Positions 1 to 8,110 are shown, numbered from the stretch's first letter. The stretch is DNA of 26,980 nucleotides from Anaerolineae bacterium (GCA_023151115.1 JAKLJP010000074.1:1-26980), one strand, 5' to 3'. Notes: generated by a model from the sequence alone, not told the origin. Program-made: numbers and translations.

Positions 1-77
1 AGGATGGGTCGAAGTTCGCCATTCGTGAAGGTGGGCGGACGGTTGGCGCTGGCGTCATCACCAAGATTATTGCCTAA
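1..77 (+). CDS. tuf: Elongation factor Tu, C-terminal end (partial)
   Basis: The first 77 bases encode the last 24 residues of EF-Tu and a TAA stop, read in the frame starting at base 3. The residues FAIREGGRTVGAGVITKI are the nearly invariant end of domain 3. EF-Tu is the GTPase that delivers aminoacyl-tRNA to the ribosomal A site. The gene is cut by the window edge. It lies 48 bp upstream of rpsJ on the same strand, the usual join between the str and S10 operons, so read-through from tuf into the ribosomal-protein cluster is likely. Confidence 0.95.
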   Translation, partial: DGSKFAIREGGRTVGAGVITKIIA

Positions 78-125
78 AGGTCAGGCCGCGACGGTAAGCG
101 CCGCAACCTAACCAACGGAGAAACT

Positions 126-431
126 ATGTCCAAACATAGAATAAGAATTCGATTGAAAGCATATGATCACCGCGTGTTGGATCAGTCGGTGCGACAGATT
201 GTAGATACAGCCGAACGAACCGGAGCCGTTGTGGTAGGGCCAGTGCCACTGCCAACCAAGATCGAGAAGTTCACTGTGCTGCGCTCACCGTTCATTGATA
301 AGGACTCACGCGAGCAGTTTGAGATCCGCACCCACAAGCGATTGATTGATGTGGTGGATCCTAAATCAAAAACCATTGATGCCTTGGTTCGGCTAAATTT
401 GCCGGCCGGTGTGGATGTCGAGATCAAATAA
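126..431 (+). CDS. rpsJ: 30S ribosomal protein S10 (uS10)
   Basis: The gene encodes 101 residues, the normal length. Family signatures are visible: [14 protein letters not shown] at the start, GPVPLPTK near residue 40 and [19 protein letters not shown] in the middle. S10 sits in the 30S head; in other bacteria it also pairs with NusB in transcription antitermination. The ATG follows an ACGGAG ribosome-binding site by a normal distance. It is the first gene of the S10 cluster, directly after tuf. The spacer to rplC is 117 bp, long for this operon, and contains two hairpins. Confidence 0.97.
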   Translation: MSKHRIRIRLKAYDHRVLDQSVRQIVDTAERTGAVVVGPVPLPTKIEKFTVLRSPFIDKDSREQFEIRTHKRLIDVVDPKSKTIDALVRLNLPAGVDVEIK

Positions 432-439
432 GCTTAAAA

Positions 440-539
440 ATTCTTAGTTAGCACGCGCCCATAGTGGCAGCGCGGATAAGAATGGGAAAGGGGAATGGGT
501 TCAAGGAATGATGGCCGGTAGGGTTACAGTTCCTGAACC
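440..539 (+). promoter_or_regulatory. Paired hairpins in the rpsJ-rplC spacer, upstream of a start without Shine-Dalgarno
   Basis: Two stem-loops fill the spacer. The first pairs ATTCTTA (440-446) with TAAGAAT (477-483) and, inside it, CGCGC (454-458) with GCGCG (470-474). The second pairs GGTTCAaGGAA (498-508) with TTCCTGAACC (530-539), ten base pairs with one bulged A. The second ends 9 bases before the rplC ATG. Between them the bases are CTAAAATAAA-like, with no purine-rich ribosome-binding site. This could be translational control, an RNA processing site or degraded repeats; the sequence alone does not decide. Confidence 0.45.
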
Positions 540-548
540 TAAAATAAA

Positions 549-1178
549 ATGACACACATATTGGGTAAGAAAGTTGGCATGACCCAGATCGTTGATGAGA
601 AAGGGATTATTATTCCTGTGACCATCATCGAGGCTGGGCCTTGCTATGTAACACAAAAGAAAACGGTTGAAAATGATGGCTACAGCGCGGTTCAGTTGGG
701 CTTTGGCGATTTGCGCCAGAAAAGCCTGAATAAACCGAAGGCCGGCCATCTGAAAAAATCGGGTTCTCCGGCAGTGAAATACCTGCGCGAATTCCGGGTG
801 TCTAATCCTGATGATTATCAGGAAGGCCAGAAGATTGATGCCTCCATTTTTGCCGCCGGCGATATGGTAGATGTCATCGGTACCAGCAAAGGCAAAGGTT
901 TTGCTGGGGGGGTCAAACGGCATGGATTTGGCGGCGGCCCCAAAACTCACGGTCAATCCGACCGCTGGCGCGCTCCCGGCTCGATTGGGGCTGGTACAAC
1001 GCCAGGCCGAGTCTGGAAAGGAACACGCATGGCGGGACGGATGGGCAATGAGCGGGTCACGGTGCAGAATCTTAAAGTGGCCCTGGTAGATGCCGAGAAA
1101 AATGTCATCGCTGTTCGCGGCGCTGTCCCTGGGGCTAAAAATGGCTTGGTGATTGTGCGCAAAGCGGTGAAAGGTTAG
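549..1178 (+). CDS. rplC: 50S ribosomal protein L3 (uL3)
   Basis: The 209-residue protein has the L3 start ([16 protein letters not shown]) and the glycine-rich central extension that reaches toward the peptidyl transferase centre ([19 protein letters not shown], then [16 protein letters not shown] and [14 protein letters not shown]). L3 is an early assembly protein of the 50S subunit. The ATG at 549 fits the family N-terminus but has no recognisable Shine-Dalgarno sequence, unlike most neighbours. In the loop where E. coli L3 has IGQNQTPG, with the glutamine methylated by PrmB, this protein reads IGAGTTPG, so that target is missing. rplD follows 9 bp downstream. Confidence 0.97.
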   Translation: MTHILGKKVGMTQIVDEKGIIIPVTIIEAGPCYVTQKKTVENDGYSAVQLGFGDLRQKSLNKPKAGHLKKSGSPAVKYLREFRVSNPDDYQEGQKIDASIFAAGDMVDVIGTSKGKGFAGGVKRHGFGGGPKTHGQSDRWRAPGSIGAGTTPGRVWKGTRMAGRMGNERVTVQNLKVALVDAEKNVIAVRGAVPGAKNGLVIVRKAVKG

Positions 1179-1187
1179 GAGTGGGCC

Positions 1188-1808
1188 ATGAAGATCAATG
1201 TTAAAAACGCCAGCGGCACGACGATAGAAGAACTTGAGCTGCGCGATGACATTTTTGGGATCGAACCGAACACGGCGGTCATGCATCAAGCCTTGGTGCG
1301 GCAATTAGCCAATCAGCGTTTGGGGACGCACAAGACCAAAACGCGCGGCGAAGTGTCTCGGACAACAGCTAAGTGGTATCGGCAAAAAGGCACAGGCCGC
1401 GCTCGGCACGGGTCTCGCAAAGCGCCAATTTTTGTGGGCGGTGGTAAGGCGCATGGACCTGTGCCGCGCGATTACAGCCAAAAAATGCCGCGCAAGATGC
1501 GGCGATTGGCCCTACGCTCGGCGTTATCGGCCAAAGCGGCGGCGGAGCAGCTTATTGTGCTGGATAAACTGGCCTTCGATCAACCCAAGACTGTTGAAGT
1601 GTTGCAGTTGCTCGATAATCTCCAGGTTTCCGGCAGCGCGGTCATTTTGCTGCCGGAGCGCAACGAGAATGTGGAAAAGAGCGCCCGCAATCTGGAAAAT
1701 GTCAAAACCATCCGGGCCGGATACCTTAACATCCGCGACCTTTTAGGCCACAGCTACGTGATCATGCCTAAAGATGCAGTGACCCAGATAGAAAGTTTTT
1801 TGGGTTAA
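1188..1808 (+). CDS. rplD: 50S ribosomal protein L4 (uL4)
   Basis: The 206-residue protein contains the long basic loop of L4 that lines the exit tunnel ([20 protein letters not shown] followed by [20 protein letters not shown], about residues 63-102). The C-terminal half carries the globular domain, ending in [18 protein letters not shown]. In E. coli L4 also represses its own S10 operon by acting on the leader; whether it does so here cannot be read from the sequence. The start has a clear TAGGAG site and lies 9 bp after rplC. Confidence 0.97.
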   Translation: MKINVKNASGTTIEELELRDDIFGIEPNTAVMHQALVRQLANQRLGTHKTKTRGEVSRTTAKWYRQKGTGRARHGSRKAPIFVGGGKAHGPVPRDYSQKMPRKMRRLALRSALSAKAAAEQLIVLDKLAFDQPKTVEVLQLLDNLQVSGSAVILLPERNENVEKSARNLENVKTIRAGYLNIRDLLGHSYVIMPKDAVTQIESFLG

Positions 1809-1835
1809 ATAGGCTGAGGCGGGAGAATATTTACG

Positions 1836-2129
1836 ATGGAAATGAATCCTTACGCGGTTATTATCCGCCCAATCAATACGGAAAAGAGCAACCTTGCGGC
1901 TGAGTTGGGGCAGTACACTTTTGTGGTTCACCAGTGGGCTAACAAAGTTGAGATTGCTCAAGCCGTTTCCTATATTTTTGATGTGGATGTGGTCAAGGTG
2001 CGCGTTATCAATCGAGCGCCTAAGTTTGGCCGCTGGGGCCGCAAGCGTGTTCAGCGACAGTCGGCTCAGAAGAAAGCTATTGTGACCCTGGCCCCTGGGC
2101 AGCGCATCGAAGCCTTTGAGGGGGTATAA
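1836..2129 (+). CDS. rplW: 50S ribosomal protein L23 (uL23)
   Basis: The 97-residue protein has the L23 pattern: an IIRPINTEKS start, the AxxVEIAQAVSYIFDVDVVKVRVIN core and a basic loop (APKFGRWGRKRVQRQS). L23 sits at the exit of the peptide tunnel and is the docking site for trigger factor and SRP. There are two possible ATG codons, 1836 and 1842. The first lies about 12 bases after GGGAG and is taken here. The next gene, rplB, begins 3 bp after the stop. Confidence 0.95.
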   Translation: MEMNPYAVIIRPINTEKSNLAAELGQYTFVVHQWANKVEIAQAVSYIFDVDVVKVRVINRAPKFGRWGRKRVQRQSAQKKAIVTLAPGQRIEAFEGV

Positions 2130-2132
2130 GTT

Positions 2133-2969
2133 ATGCCAGTAAAACAATACAAACCAACGTCGGCTGGCCGGCGGGGAATGTCAGTTTCAACTTTTGAAGA
2201 GATTACAAAGGTTGGGCCAGAGAAGAGCCTGCTGGCCCCGCTGCAAAAAAAATCGGGCCGCAACAATCAAGGCCGGATTACGGTGCGGCATCGCGGCGGC
2301 GGTCATAAACAGCGCTATCGCCTGATTGACTTCAAACGCGACAAGCACGGGATTGCGGCCAAAGTCAGCTCGATTGAGTATGATCCCAATCGAACTGCTC
2401 GGATTGCCCTGCTTGTTTATGCCGACGGTGAAAAACGCTACATCCTGGCCCCGGTTGGTCTGAAAGTTGGTGATACTGTAATGTCAGGCCCGACGGCGGA
2501 AATCCGGGTAGGGAATGCTCTGCCGATTTATCGTATTCCCTTAGGTACTCAGGTACATAATATTGAGTTGCAGCCTGGGCGAGGTGGACAGTTGGTGCGG
2601 TCTGCCGGGGTATCGGCTCAGTTATTGGCTAAAGAAGGTTCTTACGCTCAGGTACGTATGCCCAGCGGTGAAGTCCGTTTGATTAGCCAAAATTGCCTGG
2701 CAACCATTGGCCAGGTAGGCAATGTAGATCACAGCAACGTGGTGCTGGGTAAGGCCGGTCGCAAGCGCTGGTTAGGTATTCGACCAGGGGTGCGCGGTAC
2801 CGCGCAAGACCCGAACAGTCATCCGCATGGCGGTGGTGAAGGCCGGTCGCCGGTGGGGATGGCTGCCCCCAAAACGCCGTGGGGTAAACCGGCTTTGGGC
2901 GCTAAAACACGCACCAATAAGCGCACCGAACAATATATTGTGCGCAGCCGGCGGAATAAGAGACGGTAA
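2133..2969 (+). CDS. rplB: 50S ribosomal protein L2 (uL2)
   Basis: The 278-residue, full-length L2 includes the rRNA-binding block [20 protein letters not shown] and the C-terminal [20 protein letters not shown] segment, with the histidine in the extended tail that lies near the peptidyl transferase centre. It is one of the most conserved primary-binding 50S proteins. Translation is tightly linked to rplW: the spacer is 3 bp and the GAGGGGG ribosome-binding site lies inside the rplW 3' end. Confidence 0.98.
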   Translation: MPVKQYKPTSAGRRGMSVSTFEEITKVGPEKSLLAPLQKKSGRNNQGRITVRHRGGGHKQRYRLIDFKRDKHGIAAKVSSIEYDPNRTARIALLVYADGEKRYILAPVGLKVGDTVMSGPTAEIRVGNALPIYRIPLGTQVHNIELQPGRGGQLVRSAGVSAQLLAKEGSYAQVRMPSGEVRLISQNCLATIGQVGNVDHSNVVLGKAGRKRWLGIRPGVRGTAQDPNSHPHGGGEGRSPVGMAAPKTPWGKPALGAKTRTNKRTEQYIVRSRRNKRR

Positions 2970-2988
2970 GGGCAGAGGAGATTAGCCA

Positions 2989-3264
2989 ATGACTCGTTCG
3001 TTGAAAAAAGGGCCATTTATTGAGCCAAAGCTGTTGAAAAAAATTGAAACGATGAATGCGGCCGGGGAAAAACGGGTTATCCGAACCTGGTCGCGGGCGA
3101 GCACTATCTTTCCGCAGATGGTGGGCCACACCCTGGCCATCCATGACGGTCGCCGCCACGTGCCGATTTACATCACCGAAAATATGGTAGGACATCGGCT
3201 GGGTGAATTTGTGCCGACTCGGTTTTTCCGCGGCCATGTGGCCAAAGAAAAGTCCACTCGTTAA
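2989..3264 (+). CDS. rpsS: 30S ribosomal protein S19 (uS19)
   Basis: At 91 residues this is the standard length. RSLKKGPFI at the N-terminus and the [19 protein letters not shown] block identify S19, which forms a complex with S13 in the 30S head near the A site. A GAGGAG site precedes the ATG. The gene lies 19 bp after rplB and 12 bp before rplV, in the usual S10-operon order. Confidence 0.97.
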   Translation: MTRSLKKGPFIEPKLLKKIETMNAAGEKRVIRTWSRASTIFPQMVGHTLAIHDGRRHVPIYITENMVGHRLGEFVPTRFFRGHVAKEKSTR

Positions 3265-3276
3265 GAGGATAAGACG

Positions 3277-3624
3277 ATGGCTGATTTTCAAGTAAGAGCA
3301 GTAAGTAAGTATATTATTGGTGCGCCGATCAAGATGCGCCGGGTGGTCAATAGTGTGCGCGGTCTGCCGGCGCAGCAAGCATTGGAAGTGTTAAAGTTAT
3401 TGCCGCAAGCGGCGGCTGATCCGGTTTACAAAACTGTCAAAAGTGCCCTGGCCAACGCGGAAGAAAATTTTGCTCTGGACGCTGAAGATATGGTTATTGC
3501 GGCTATCTCTGTGGATGAAGGGCCGCGACTGCGCCGGGCACGGTATGGGGCACGAGGCCGGTTTAAACCGATCAAAAAACGCCTGTCCCACATTACGGTG
3601 GTGTTGGAAGAGAAAGAAGGGTAA
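3277..3624 (+). CDS. rplV: 50S ribosomal protein L22 (uL22)
   Basis: The 115-residue protein carries the L22 core (KMRRVVNSVRGLPAQQALEV) and the long beta-hairpin that projects into the exit tunnel (EGPRLRRARYGARGRFKPI, then KKRLSHITVVLEE). The tip of this hairpin forms part of the tunnel constriction where macrolides act. The ribosome-binding site is AGAGGA. The 103-bp gap to rpsC is unusually long for the operon and contains an inverted repeat. Confidence 0.97.
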   Translation: MADFQVRAVSKYIIGAPIKMRRVVNSVRGLPAQQALEVLKLLPQAAADPVYKTVKSALANAEENFALDAEDMVIAAISVDEGPRLRRARYGARGRFKPIKKRLSHITVVLEEKEG

Positions 3625-3636
3625 CAGAGTCGCAGG

Positions 3637-3706
3637 GTAGCAGGTGCTATACCGCCTGTCTACACCCCTAGGCGTACCCGAAGGGGTGCCGCCGTTCACT
3701 GCCTAC
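3637..3706. repeat. Nested inverted repeat between rplV and rpsC
   Basis: The outer arms GTAGCAGGTG (3637-3646) and CACTGCCTAC (3697-3706) pair with two bulges. Inside, CACCCCT (3663-3669) pairs perfectly with AGGGGTG (3682-3688). There is no T-run after the structure, so a terminator is unlikely. It resembles the other degenerate palindromic spacers of this window. It ends just before the rpsC ribosome-binding site. Confidence 0.5.
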
Positions 3707-3727
3707 TATCTATGAAGGAGATATAGC

Positions 3728-4405
3728 TTGGGTCGAAAAGTTCATCCCATAGGATTTAGATTAGGTTTTGTGCAGGATCATCGCGCGCGATGGTTTGCCG
3801 AAGGCAAAGAATACCGTGAGTTATTAGAAGAAGATATGGCTATTCGGAAGCTGGTCTTCGATCTGCACGAGCGTGGAAGCGTCGCCAGCGTTGAAATCGA
3901 GCGCCTGCCCGCAGCCAAACAGGTCACAGTAAAAATTAGCACCTCCAAACCCGGTATTGTGATTGGGCGCAAAGGGGCGGCGGTTAACCAACTGCGCAAA
4001 AAGCTGGAAGCGCTGACGCAGAAAAAAGTGCATATTGATGTGACCGAGATTGAAAACCCGGACATCAATGCGTTTCTTATCGGCGAGAGTATTGCCCAGC
4101 AGATTGAGAAGCGTGTTTCGCACAAGCGGGCCATGAAGCAGGCGGTTCGCCGGGCCATGAAAGCCGGGGCGCAGGGGGTGATGATTACCTGTAGCGGGCG
4201 TTTGGGCGGCTCCGATATGGCTCGCCGGGAGACACAACGCGAGGGGCAAATTCCGCGTCATACCCTGCGAGCCGACATTGATTATGCTAACGTCGAAGGG
4301 CTAACTACCTTTAGCAAAATCGGGATTAAGGTGTGGGTTTACAAGGGTGAGATTTTGCCCAAACCCAAAGAAGAACAACCCGTTGGGGCTTACGTTATGC
4401 CCTGA
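3728..4405 (+). CDS. rpsC: 30S ribosomal protein S3 (uS3)
   Basis: The 225-residue protein begins with the family signature GRKVHPIGFRLG and has the type II KH domain, with its GxxG loop GRKG at residues 80-83. The C-terminal domain contains GRLGGSDMARRETQREGQIP. S3 lies at the mRNA entry of the 30S subunit, where it contributes to helicase activity. The start is TTG (3728-3730): it lies 7 bases after a GAAGGAG site and gives exactly the expected N-terminus. A repeat lies on each side of the gene. Confidence 0.96.
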   Translation: MGRKVHPIGFRLGFVQDHRARWFAEGKEYRELLEEDMAIRKLVFDLHERGSVASVEIERLPAAKQVTVKISTSKPGIVIGRKGAAVNQLRKKLEALTQKKVHIDVTEIENPDINAFLIGESIAQQIEKRVSHKRAMKQAVRRAMKAGAQGVMITCSGRLGGSDMARRETQREGQIPRHTLRADIDYANVEGLTTFSKIGIKVWVYKGEILPKPKEEQPVGAYVMP

Positions 4406-4411
4406 GTGCAG

Positions 4412-4472
4412 AAGATAGAGGATAGTAGATAGCGATGTTAAAGATTGTCTATTATCTTCTATCCTCTGTCTT
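4412..4472. repeat. Long inverted repeat between rpsC and rplP
   Basis: AAGATAGAGGATAG (4412-4425) pairs with CTATCCTCTGTCTT (4459-4472) at 14 positions, one of them a G-T wobble. The region between adds shorter pairing (ATAG with CTAT). No T-run follows, and the ribosome-binding site of rplP begins about 10 bases later. The arms are built of purine-rich short units (GATAG), unlike coding sequence nearby. Confidence 0.6.
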
Positions 4473-4495
4473 GGCTGTGAAAAGGAAATCTGATT

Positions 4496-4909
4496 ATGTT
4501 AATGCCTAAACGTGTAAAATATCGAAAACAAATGCGAGGCAGAATGAGAGGGCAGGCGACTCGCGGGGCTGAAGTGTCCTTTGGGGAGTATGGTCTGCAA
4601 GCATTAGAGCCTTGCTGGATGACCAGCCGCCAGATTGAAGCGGCTCGCCGGGCGATTGTTCGTTATGTGCGCCGCGGTGGAAAGCTGTGGATTCGCATTT
4701 TTCCTGATAAACCCGTAACCGCCAAAGCTGCCGAAACCCGGATGGGGAGCGGTAAGGGTTCGGTTGATCACTGGGTTGCGGTTATTAAACCGGGCCGGGT
4801 GCTGTTTGAAATTGCCGGCGTGCCGGAAGACTCGGCTAAAGAAGCGATGCGCCTGGCGGCGCATAAACTGCCTATCAAAACCCAGTTTGTGCAGCGGAAT
4901 ATCGGTTAG
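4496..4909 (+). CDS. rplP: 50S ribosomal protein L16 (uL16)
   Basis: The 137-residue protein has the canonical start [11 protein letters not shown], so the first of two close ATG codons (4496) is preferred over 4502. It also shows [20 protein letters not shown] and [21 protein letters not shown]16 binds late in 50S assembly and contacts the acceptor arm of A-site tRNA. An AAAGGAAA site precedes the start. rpmC begins 10 bp after the stop. Confidence 0.97.
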   Translation: MLMPKRVKYRKQMRGRMRGQATRGAEVSFGEYGLQALEPCWMTSRQIEAARRAIVRYVRRGGKLWIRIFPDKPVTAKAAETRMGSGKGSVDHWVAVIKPGRVLFEIAGVPEDSAKEAMRLAAHKLPIKTQFVQRNIG

Positions 4910-4919
4910 GAGAGAAGCC

Positions 4920-5117
4920 ATGCAAGCGTTTGAAATTAGAAACTTATCTGATGGCGAAATTCAAACCAAGCTGGAAGAGGCTTACGAAGAGCTTTTTAAC
5001 CTGCGTTTCCAGAAAACGATTGGTCAGGTGAAAGACCCCAACCGGTTTACTGCGCTCAAGCGGGATATTGCTCGGATGAAAACAATTCTCGGCGAACGCA
5101 AACGGGCCACGGCCTAA
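4920..5117 (+). CDS. rpmC: 50S ribosomal protein L29 (uL29)
   Basis: L29 has 65 residues when started at the ATG at 4920, which follows a TAGGAGAG site; longer readings upstream would run inside rplP. Recognisable parts are EIRNLSDGEI, the helix LEEAYEELFNLRFQ and the closing helix NRFTALKRDIARMKTILGER. It is a small helical protein at the tunnel exit next to L23. Order rplP-rpmC-rpsQ is universal in bacteria. Confidence 0.96.
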   Translation: MQAFEIRNLSDGEIQTKLEEAYEELFNLRFQKTIGQVKDPNRFTALKRDIARMKTILGERKRATA

Positions 5118-5143
5118 TTTAGTGGATCAGGAGTTGAACAACA

Positions 5144-5401
5144 ATGGCTAGAGAGCAACGTAAAATTTTGGTGGGTCGAGTGACCAGCGATAAAATGGAT
5201 AAAACCATTGTGGTGCAGGTGGACCGGATTAAACGCCATCCCCAATATGGCAAAGTTATGCGCTACCATAAAAAGTACAAGGCGCACGACGAGCAAAACA
5301 GCGCCCACATGGGCGATGTCGTTAAAATTATCGAGTCTAAACCGATGAGCAAAGAGAAGCGATGGGCTTTGGTTGAAATTCTGGAGAAACAGGCAGCCTA
5401 G
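5144..5401 (+). CDS. rpsQ: 30S ribosomal protein S17 (uS17)
   Basis: The 85-residue OB-fold protein has the S17 sequence [18 protein letters not shown] followed by [19 protein letters not shown]. It is a primary 16S rRNA-binding protein of the 30S body. A CAGGAG site lies upstream of the ATG. Its size is typical, with no C-terminal extension beyond [12 protein letters not shown]. Confidence 0.97.
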   Translation: MAREQRKILVGRVTSDKMDKTIVVQVDRIKRHPQYGKVMRYHKKYKAHDEQNSAHMGDVVKIIESKPMSKEKRWALVEILEKQAA

Positions 5402-5447
5402 AACCTGCGGCTTGATTCATCTTGAAAGAGTGGTGGAGTAAAGGATC

Positions 5448-5819
5448 ATGATACAACAAGAAAGCCGCTTGAAAGTGGCGGACAACAGCGGGGCCAAAGA
5501 AATCCTGTGCATCCAGGTCGTTGGTGGTTCAAGGCGGCGTTATGCCACGGTTGGCGATGTCATCGTAGCCGCAGTCAAGCAAGCTGCCCCACAGGGTTCG
5601 GTGAAAAAGGGTGATGTGGTCAAGGCGGTGGTGGTGAGGACAACCAAAGAGATAGGCCGGCCCGATGGTTCTTACATCAAATTTGATGATAATGCCGCTG
5701 TAATTTTAGACTCAGAAGCCAAAGGCCCGCGCGGCACCCGTATCTTTGGACCTGTCGCACGCGAACTGCGTGAAAAAGGGTTCATGCGGATTGTGTCGTT
5801 GGCCCCGGAAGTGCTTTAG
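5448..5819 (+). CDS. rplN: 50S ribosomal protein L14 (uL14)
   Basis: At 123 residues this is an ordinary L14. Conserved parts are [51 protein letters not shown] and [20 protein letters not shown]. It is located at the 30S-50S interface and is the binding site of the silencing factor RsfS in bacteria that have it. It heads the spc part of the cluster; in E. coli a separate promoter sits here, but in this 46-bp spacer I see none. Confidence 0.98.
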   Translation: MIQQESRLKVADNSGAKEILCIQVVGGSRRRYATVGDVIVAAVKQAAPQGSVKKGDVVKAVVVRTTKEIGRPDGSYIKFDDNAAVILDSEAKGPRGTRIFGPVARELREKGFMRIVSLAPEVL

Positions 5820-5858
5820 CCACCTCTGCGCCCACCGGGACATTAAGGAGATTACAAC

Positions 5859-6227
5859 ATGCAGCGAATTAAAAAAGGTGATACGGTTCAAGTTATTACC
5901 GGCAACGAAATCGGCGCGCGGGGCGAGGTGGAAAAAGTTCTGGTAGATTGGTATGTTGATCGCGACAATCGCCGGGTCCGGCGGAATCCTGATGGCGATA
6001 AACTGGTTATCAGAGGCGTCAATATTCGCAAAAAGCATCAACGTCCTATCAGCCAGACGCGCACGCAGACCGGTATTATCGAACGAGAAACGCCGGTGCA
6101 TATTTCAAATGTTATGCTGGTTTGCCCCAATTGCGATGAGGCCAGCCGGGTTGGCTTTCGGATTGAAGGCGATAAGAAACTGCGATTTTGCAAACGCTGC
6201 GGCACGCCTATTGACAAAGTGTCGTAA
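5859..6227 (+). CDS. rplX: 50S ribosomal protein L24 (uL24) with zinc-ribbon tail
   Basis: The 122-residue protein has an N-terminal KOW motif (KKGDTVQVITGNEIGARGEV), then the basic core. Its C-terminal tail carries two cysteine pairs, CPNC (89-92) and CKRC (111-114), which look like an intact zinc ribbon. E. coli L24 has lost several of these cysteines, while many other phyla retain them. L24 is the initiator of 50S assembly together with L3. An AAGGAG site precedes the ATG. Confidence 0.96.
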   Translation: MQRIKKGDTVQVITGNEIGARGEVEKVLVDWYVDRDNRRVRRNPDGDKLVIRGVNIRKKHQRPISQTRTQTGIIERETPVHISNVMLVCPNCDEASRVGFRIEGDKKLRFCKRCGTPIDKVS

Positions 6228-6254
6228 TTTTTTGGGGATGGTAAGGATACAATT

Positions 6255-6794
6255 ATGCCTCGATTAAAGGATAAGTATAAAAATGAGGTAGTGCCGGTCT
6301 TGCAAAAGGAGTTTAACTACTCCAATATCAACGAAGTGCCGCGCATTACCAAAACAGTCGTAAACATCGGTCTGGGAGAGGCGTTGCAAAACGCCAAAGC
6401 TCTGGAAAATGCTACGGGTGATCTAAGGATCATCACCGGTCAGCGTCCGGTGATTACCCGCGCTAAAAAGTCTATTGCTACGTTTAAACTGCGCGAAGGC
6501 AACTCGATTGGTGCCAAAGTGACCCTGCGCGGCAGCCGGATGTGGGATTTTTTGGACCGGCTGATTAATATTTCGTTGGCCCGCCAGCGCGACTTTCGGG
6601 GGGTATCGCCTGACAGTTTTGATGGGCGGGGCAATTACAGCTTGGGCCTCAGTGAGCAGTTGTCGTGGCCTGAGATTGATTATGATAAAATTGACAAACT
6701 GCGCGGGATGGAGATTAACATTGTCACCACAGCCAAAACCGATGAAGAAGGCCGGCGGCTGTTGGATTTAATGGGAATGCCCTTTAAAAGGTAG
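6255..6794 (+). CDS. rplE: 50S ribosomal protein L5 (uL5)
   Basis: The 179-residue protein shows the L5 landmarks [47 protein letters not shown] and the C-terminal [21 protein letters not shown]5 binds 5S rRNA in the central protuberance and contacts P-site tRNA. The length and gene order (rplX-rplE-rpsN) are standard. The next gene begins 8 bp after the stop. Confidence 0.98.
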   Translation: MPRLKDKYKNEVVPVLQKEFNYSNINEVPRITKTVVNIGLGEALQNAKALENATGDLRIITGQRPVITRAKKSIATFKLREGNSIGAKVTLRGSRMWDFLDRLINISLARQRDFRGVSPDSFDGRGNYSLGLSEQLSWPEIDYDKIDKLRGMEINIVTTAKTDEEGRRLLDLMGMPFKR

Positions 6795-6802
6795 GATTAC
6801 TG

Positions 6803-6985
6803 ATGGCAAAAAAATGCATGATTGTGCGCGAACAACGTCGGAAATTTGAAGTGCGGGTGCGTAACCGATGCAGCCAGTGTGGTCGCCCGCGGGCTTATAT
6901 GCGCCGTTTTGGCTTGTGCCGGATTTGTTTCCGCCAATTGGCGAATGAGGGCAAAATCCCCGGCGTGGTCAAATCAAGCTGGTAG
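6803..6985 (+). CDS. rpsN: 30S ribosomal protein S14, zinc-binding short form (uS14, type Z)
   Basis: The protein has only 60 residues and contains the zinc motif C23-x2-C26-x12-C39-x2-C42 within [20 protein letters not shown]. This is the ancestral C+ form, as opposed to the longer cysteine-free form of about 100 residues in E. coli. S14 helps to assemble the 30S head. Zinc-dependent S14 implies that zinc limitation could require an alternative copy elsewhere in the genome; none is in the window. Confidence 0.97.
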   Translation: MAKKCMIVREQRRKFEVRVRNRCSQCGRPRAYMRRFGLCRICFRQLANEGKIPGVVKSSW

Positions 6986-6990
6986 AGTTA

Positions 6991-7060
6991 GTTTTCTTGT
7001 CTGATCGTTTCTGAATTTTGTTCAAGAACGAGCGGGCAAGAAACTATGTCTTGTTTTTAT
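6991..7060 (+). promoter_or_regulatory. Stem-loop followed by a T-rich run in the rpsN-rpsH spacer
   Basis: GTTTTCTTG (6991-6999) pairs with CAAGAAAC (7037-7044) with one bulge, and TCGTT (7005-7009) pairs with AACGA (7027-7031) inside it. About seven bases later comes CTTGTTTTTATTTG. The arrangement resembles a weak intrinsic terminator or attenuator in the middle of the spc cluster, in a spacer of 102 bp. It may instead be another degenerate palindromic repeat. Confidence 0.4.
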
Positions 7061-7087
7061 TTGTGACTTTTCTGGAAGAGGTACTGT

Positions 7088-7492
7088 ATGAGTGCTATTG
7101 ATCCCATTGCCGACATGCTGACCCGCATTAGAAATGCCTGTATGGCTCGTCATGCTCAGGTAGCGATGCCTGGCTCGAAAGTGCGTGAGGCAATTGCCAA
7201 GATTCTAAAAGAAGAAGGCTTTATTCAGGATTACGAAGTTTTACCGGGTAAGATTGGCTCGACGCTGCTAATTCATCTGAAATATACTCGCGAACGCCAC
7301 CCGCGACCGGTGATTACTAATCTGGAACGGGTGAGCAAACCGGGCCGGCGAGCTTACTATCAAAAGGAGGATATTCCCTGGGTCCGCAGCGGCCTCGGCA
7401 TTTCCATCGTTTCTACTTCCAAGGGAGTCATGACAGGCCGGCAGGCGCGTCGCCTGGGAGTGGGCGGCGAAGTGCTGTGCAACGTCTGGTAA
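7088..7492 (+). CDS. rpsH: 30S ribosomal protein S8 (uS8)
   Basis: The 134-residue protein begins [18 protein letters not shown] and ends with the signature [20 protein letters not shown] followed by VLCNVW, the classic S8 C-terminus. S8 binds the central domain of 16S rRNA; in E. coli it is the translational repressor of the spc operon, acting at the L5 start. The ribosome-binding site is GGAAGAGG. Confidence 0.98.
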   Translation: MSAIDPIADMLTRIRNACMARHAQVAMPGSKVREAIAKILKEEGFIQDYEVLPGKIGSTLLIHLKYTRERHPRPVITNLERVSKPGRRAYYQKEDIPWVRSGLGISIVSTSKGVMTGRQARRLGVGGEVLCNVW

Positions 7493-7534
7493 GCGCCGCC
7501 GATTAGCTCAGGTAGTTATAGTTGAGGTGATGAC

Positions 7535-8080
7535 ATGTCGAGAATAGGTAGATTGCCTGTGGTTATCCCGAAAGGGGTAACTGTAGATATAAACAAAAAC
7601 TCGGTGGTAGTGAAGGGGCCGAAAGGTGAGTTACAGCGAGATTTCCCTCCTGAAATCGAGTTGAAACAGGAAGATGGTCAGGTGGTTGCAACCCGTCACA
7701 GCGATCACCGCACCCATCGCTCCAAGCACGGTTTAACCCGCGCTTTGCTCAACAATATGATTACCGGCGTCAGCACGGGTTTCAAACGCCAGTTATACAT
7801 TGAGGGGGTTGGGTACAAGGCGGCGGTGGAAGGTAAAAAACTGGTTCTGAATGTGGGCTACTCGCATAATGTTGTTTTTGAGCCGCCCCTGGGTGTCAGT
7901 TTTGAGGTAGATAAGACCGGTCGTGACTTGACCATAACCGGGATTGATAAAGAAATGTTGGGCGAGATTTCTGCCCGTATCCGCCGGACTCGCCCGCCGG
8001 AACCCTATAAGGGTAAAGGTATTCGTTATGCTGAAGAAAAAGTCCGGCGCAAAGCTGGTAAGGCCGGTAAGGCCAAGTAA
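7535..8080 (+). CDS. rplF: 50S ribosomal protein L6 (uL6)
   Basis: The 181-residue protein starts MSRIGRLPVVIPKGV and ends with the typical PPEPYKGKGIRYAEEKVRRK and a KAGKAGKAK tail. It has two repeats of the L6 fold and sits near the factor-binding centre by the sarcin-ricin loop. A TTGAGGTGA site precedes the ATG at 7535. Order rpsH-rplF-rplR is conserved. Confidence 0.98.
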   Translation: MSRIGRLPVVIPKGVTVDINKNSVVVKGPKGELQRDFPPEIELKQEDGQVVATRHSDHRTHRSKHGLTRALLNNMITGVSTGFKRQLYIEGVGYKAAVEGKKLVLNVGYSHNVVFEPPLGVSFEVDKTGRDLTITGIDKEMLGEISARIRRTRPPEPYKGKGIRYAEEKVRRKAGKAGKAK

Positions 8081-8110
8081 GCGCGAAGGCGCTTGCTTAT
8101 TGGAGGAATT

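Noticed and set aside
501..1304. Long open frame (267 codons) on the minus strand opposite rplC
   Set aside because: It is antisense to a certain L3 gene, has no ribosome-binding site or family resemblance, and arises from the codon bias of the real gene.
2902..3378. Minus-strand open frame of 158 codons across rplB, rpsS and rplV
   Set aside because: It spans three real genes on the other strand, and its translation looks like random shadow sequence.
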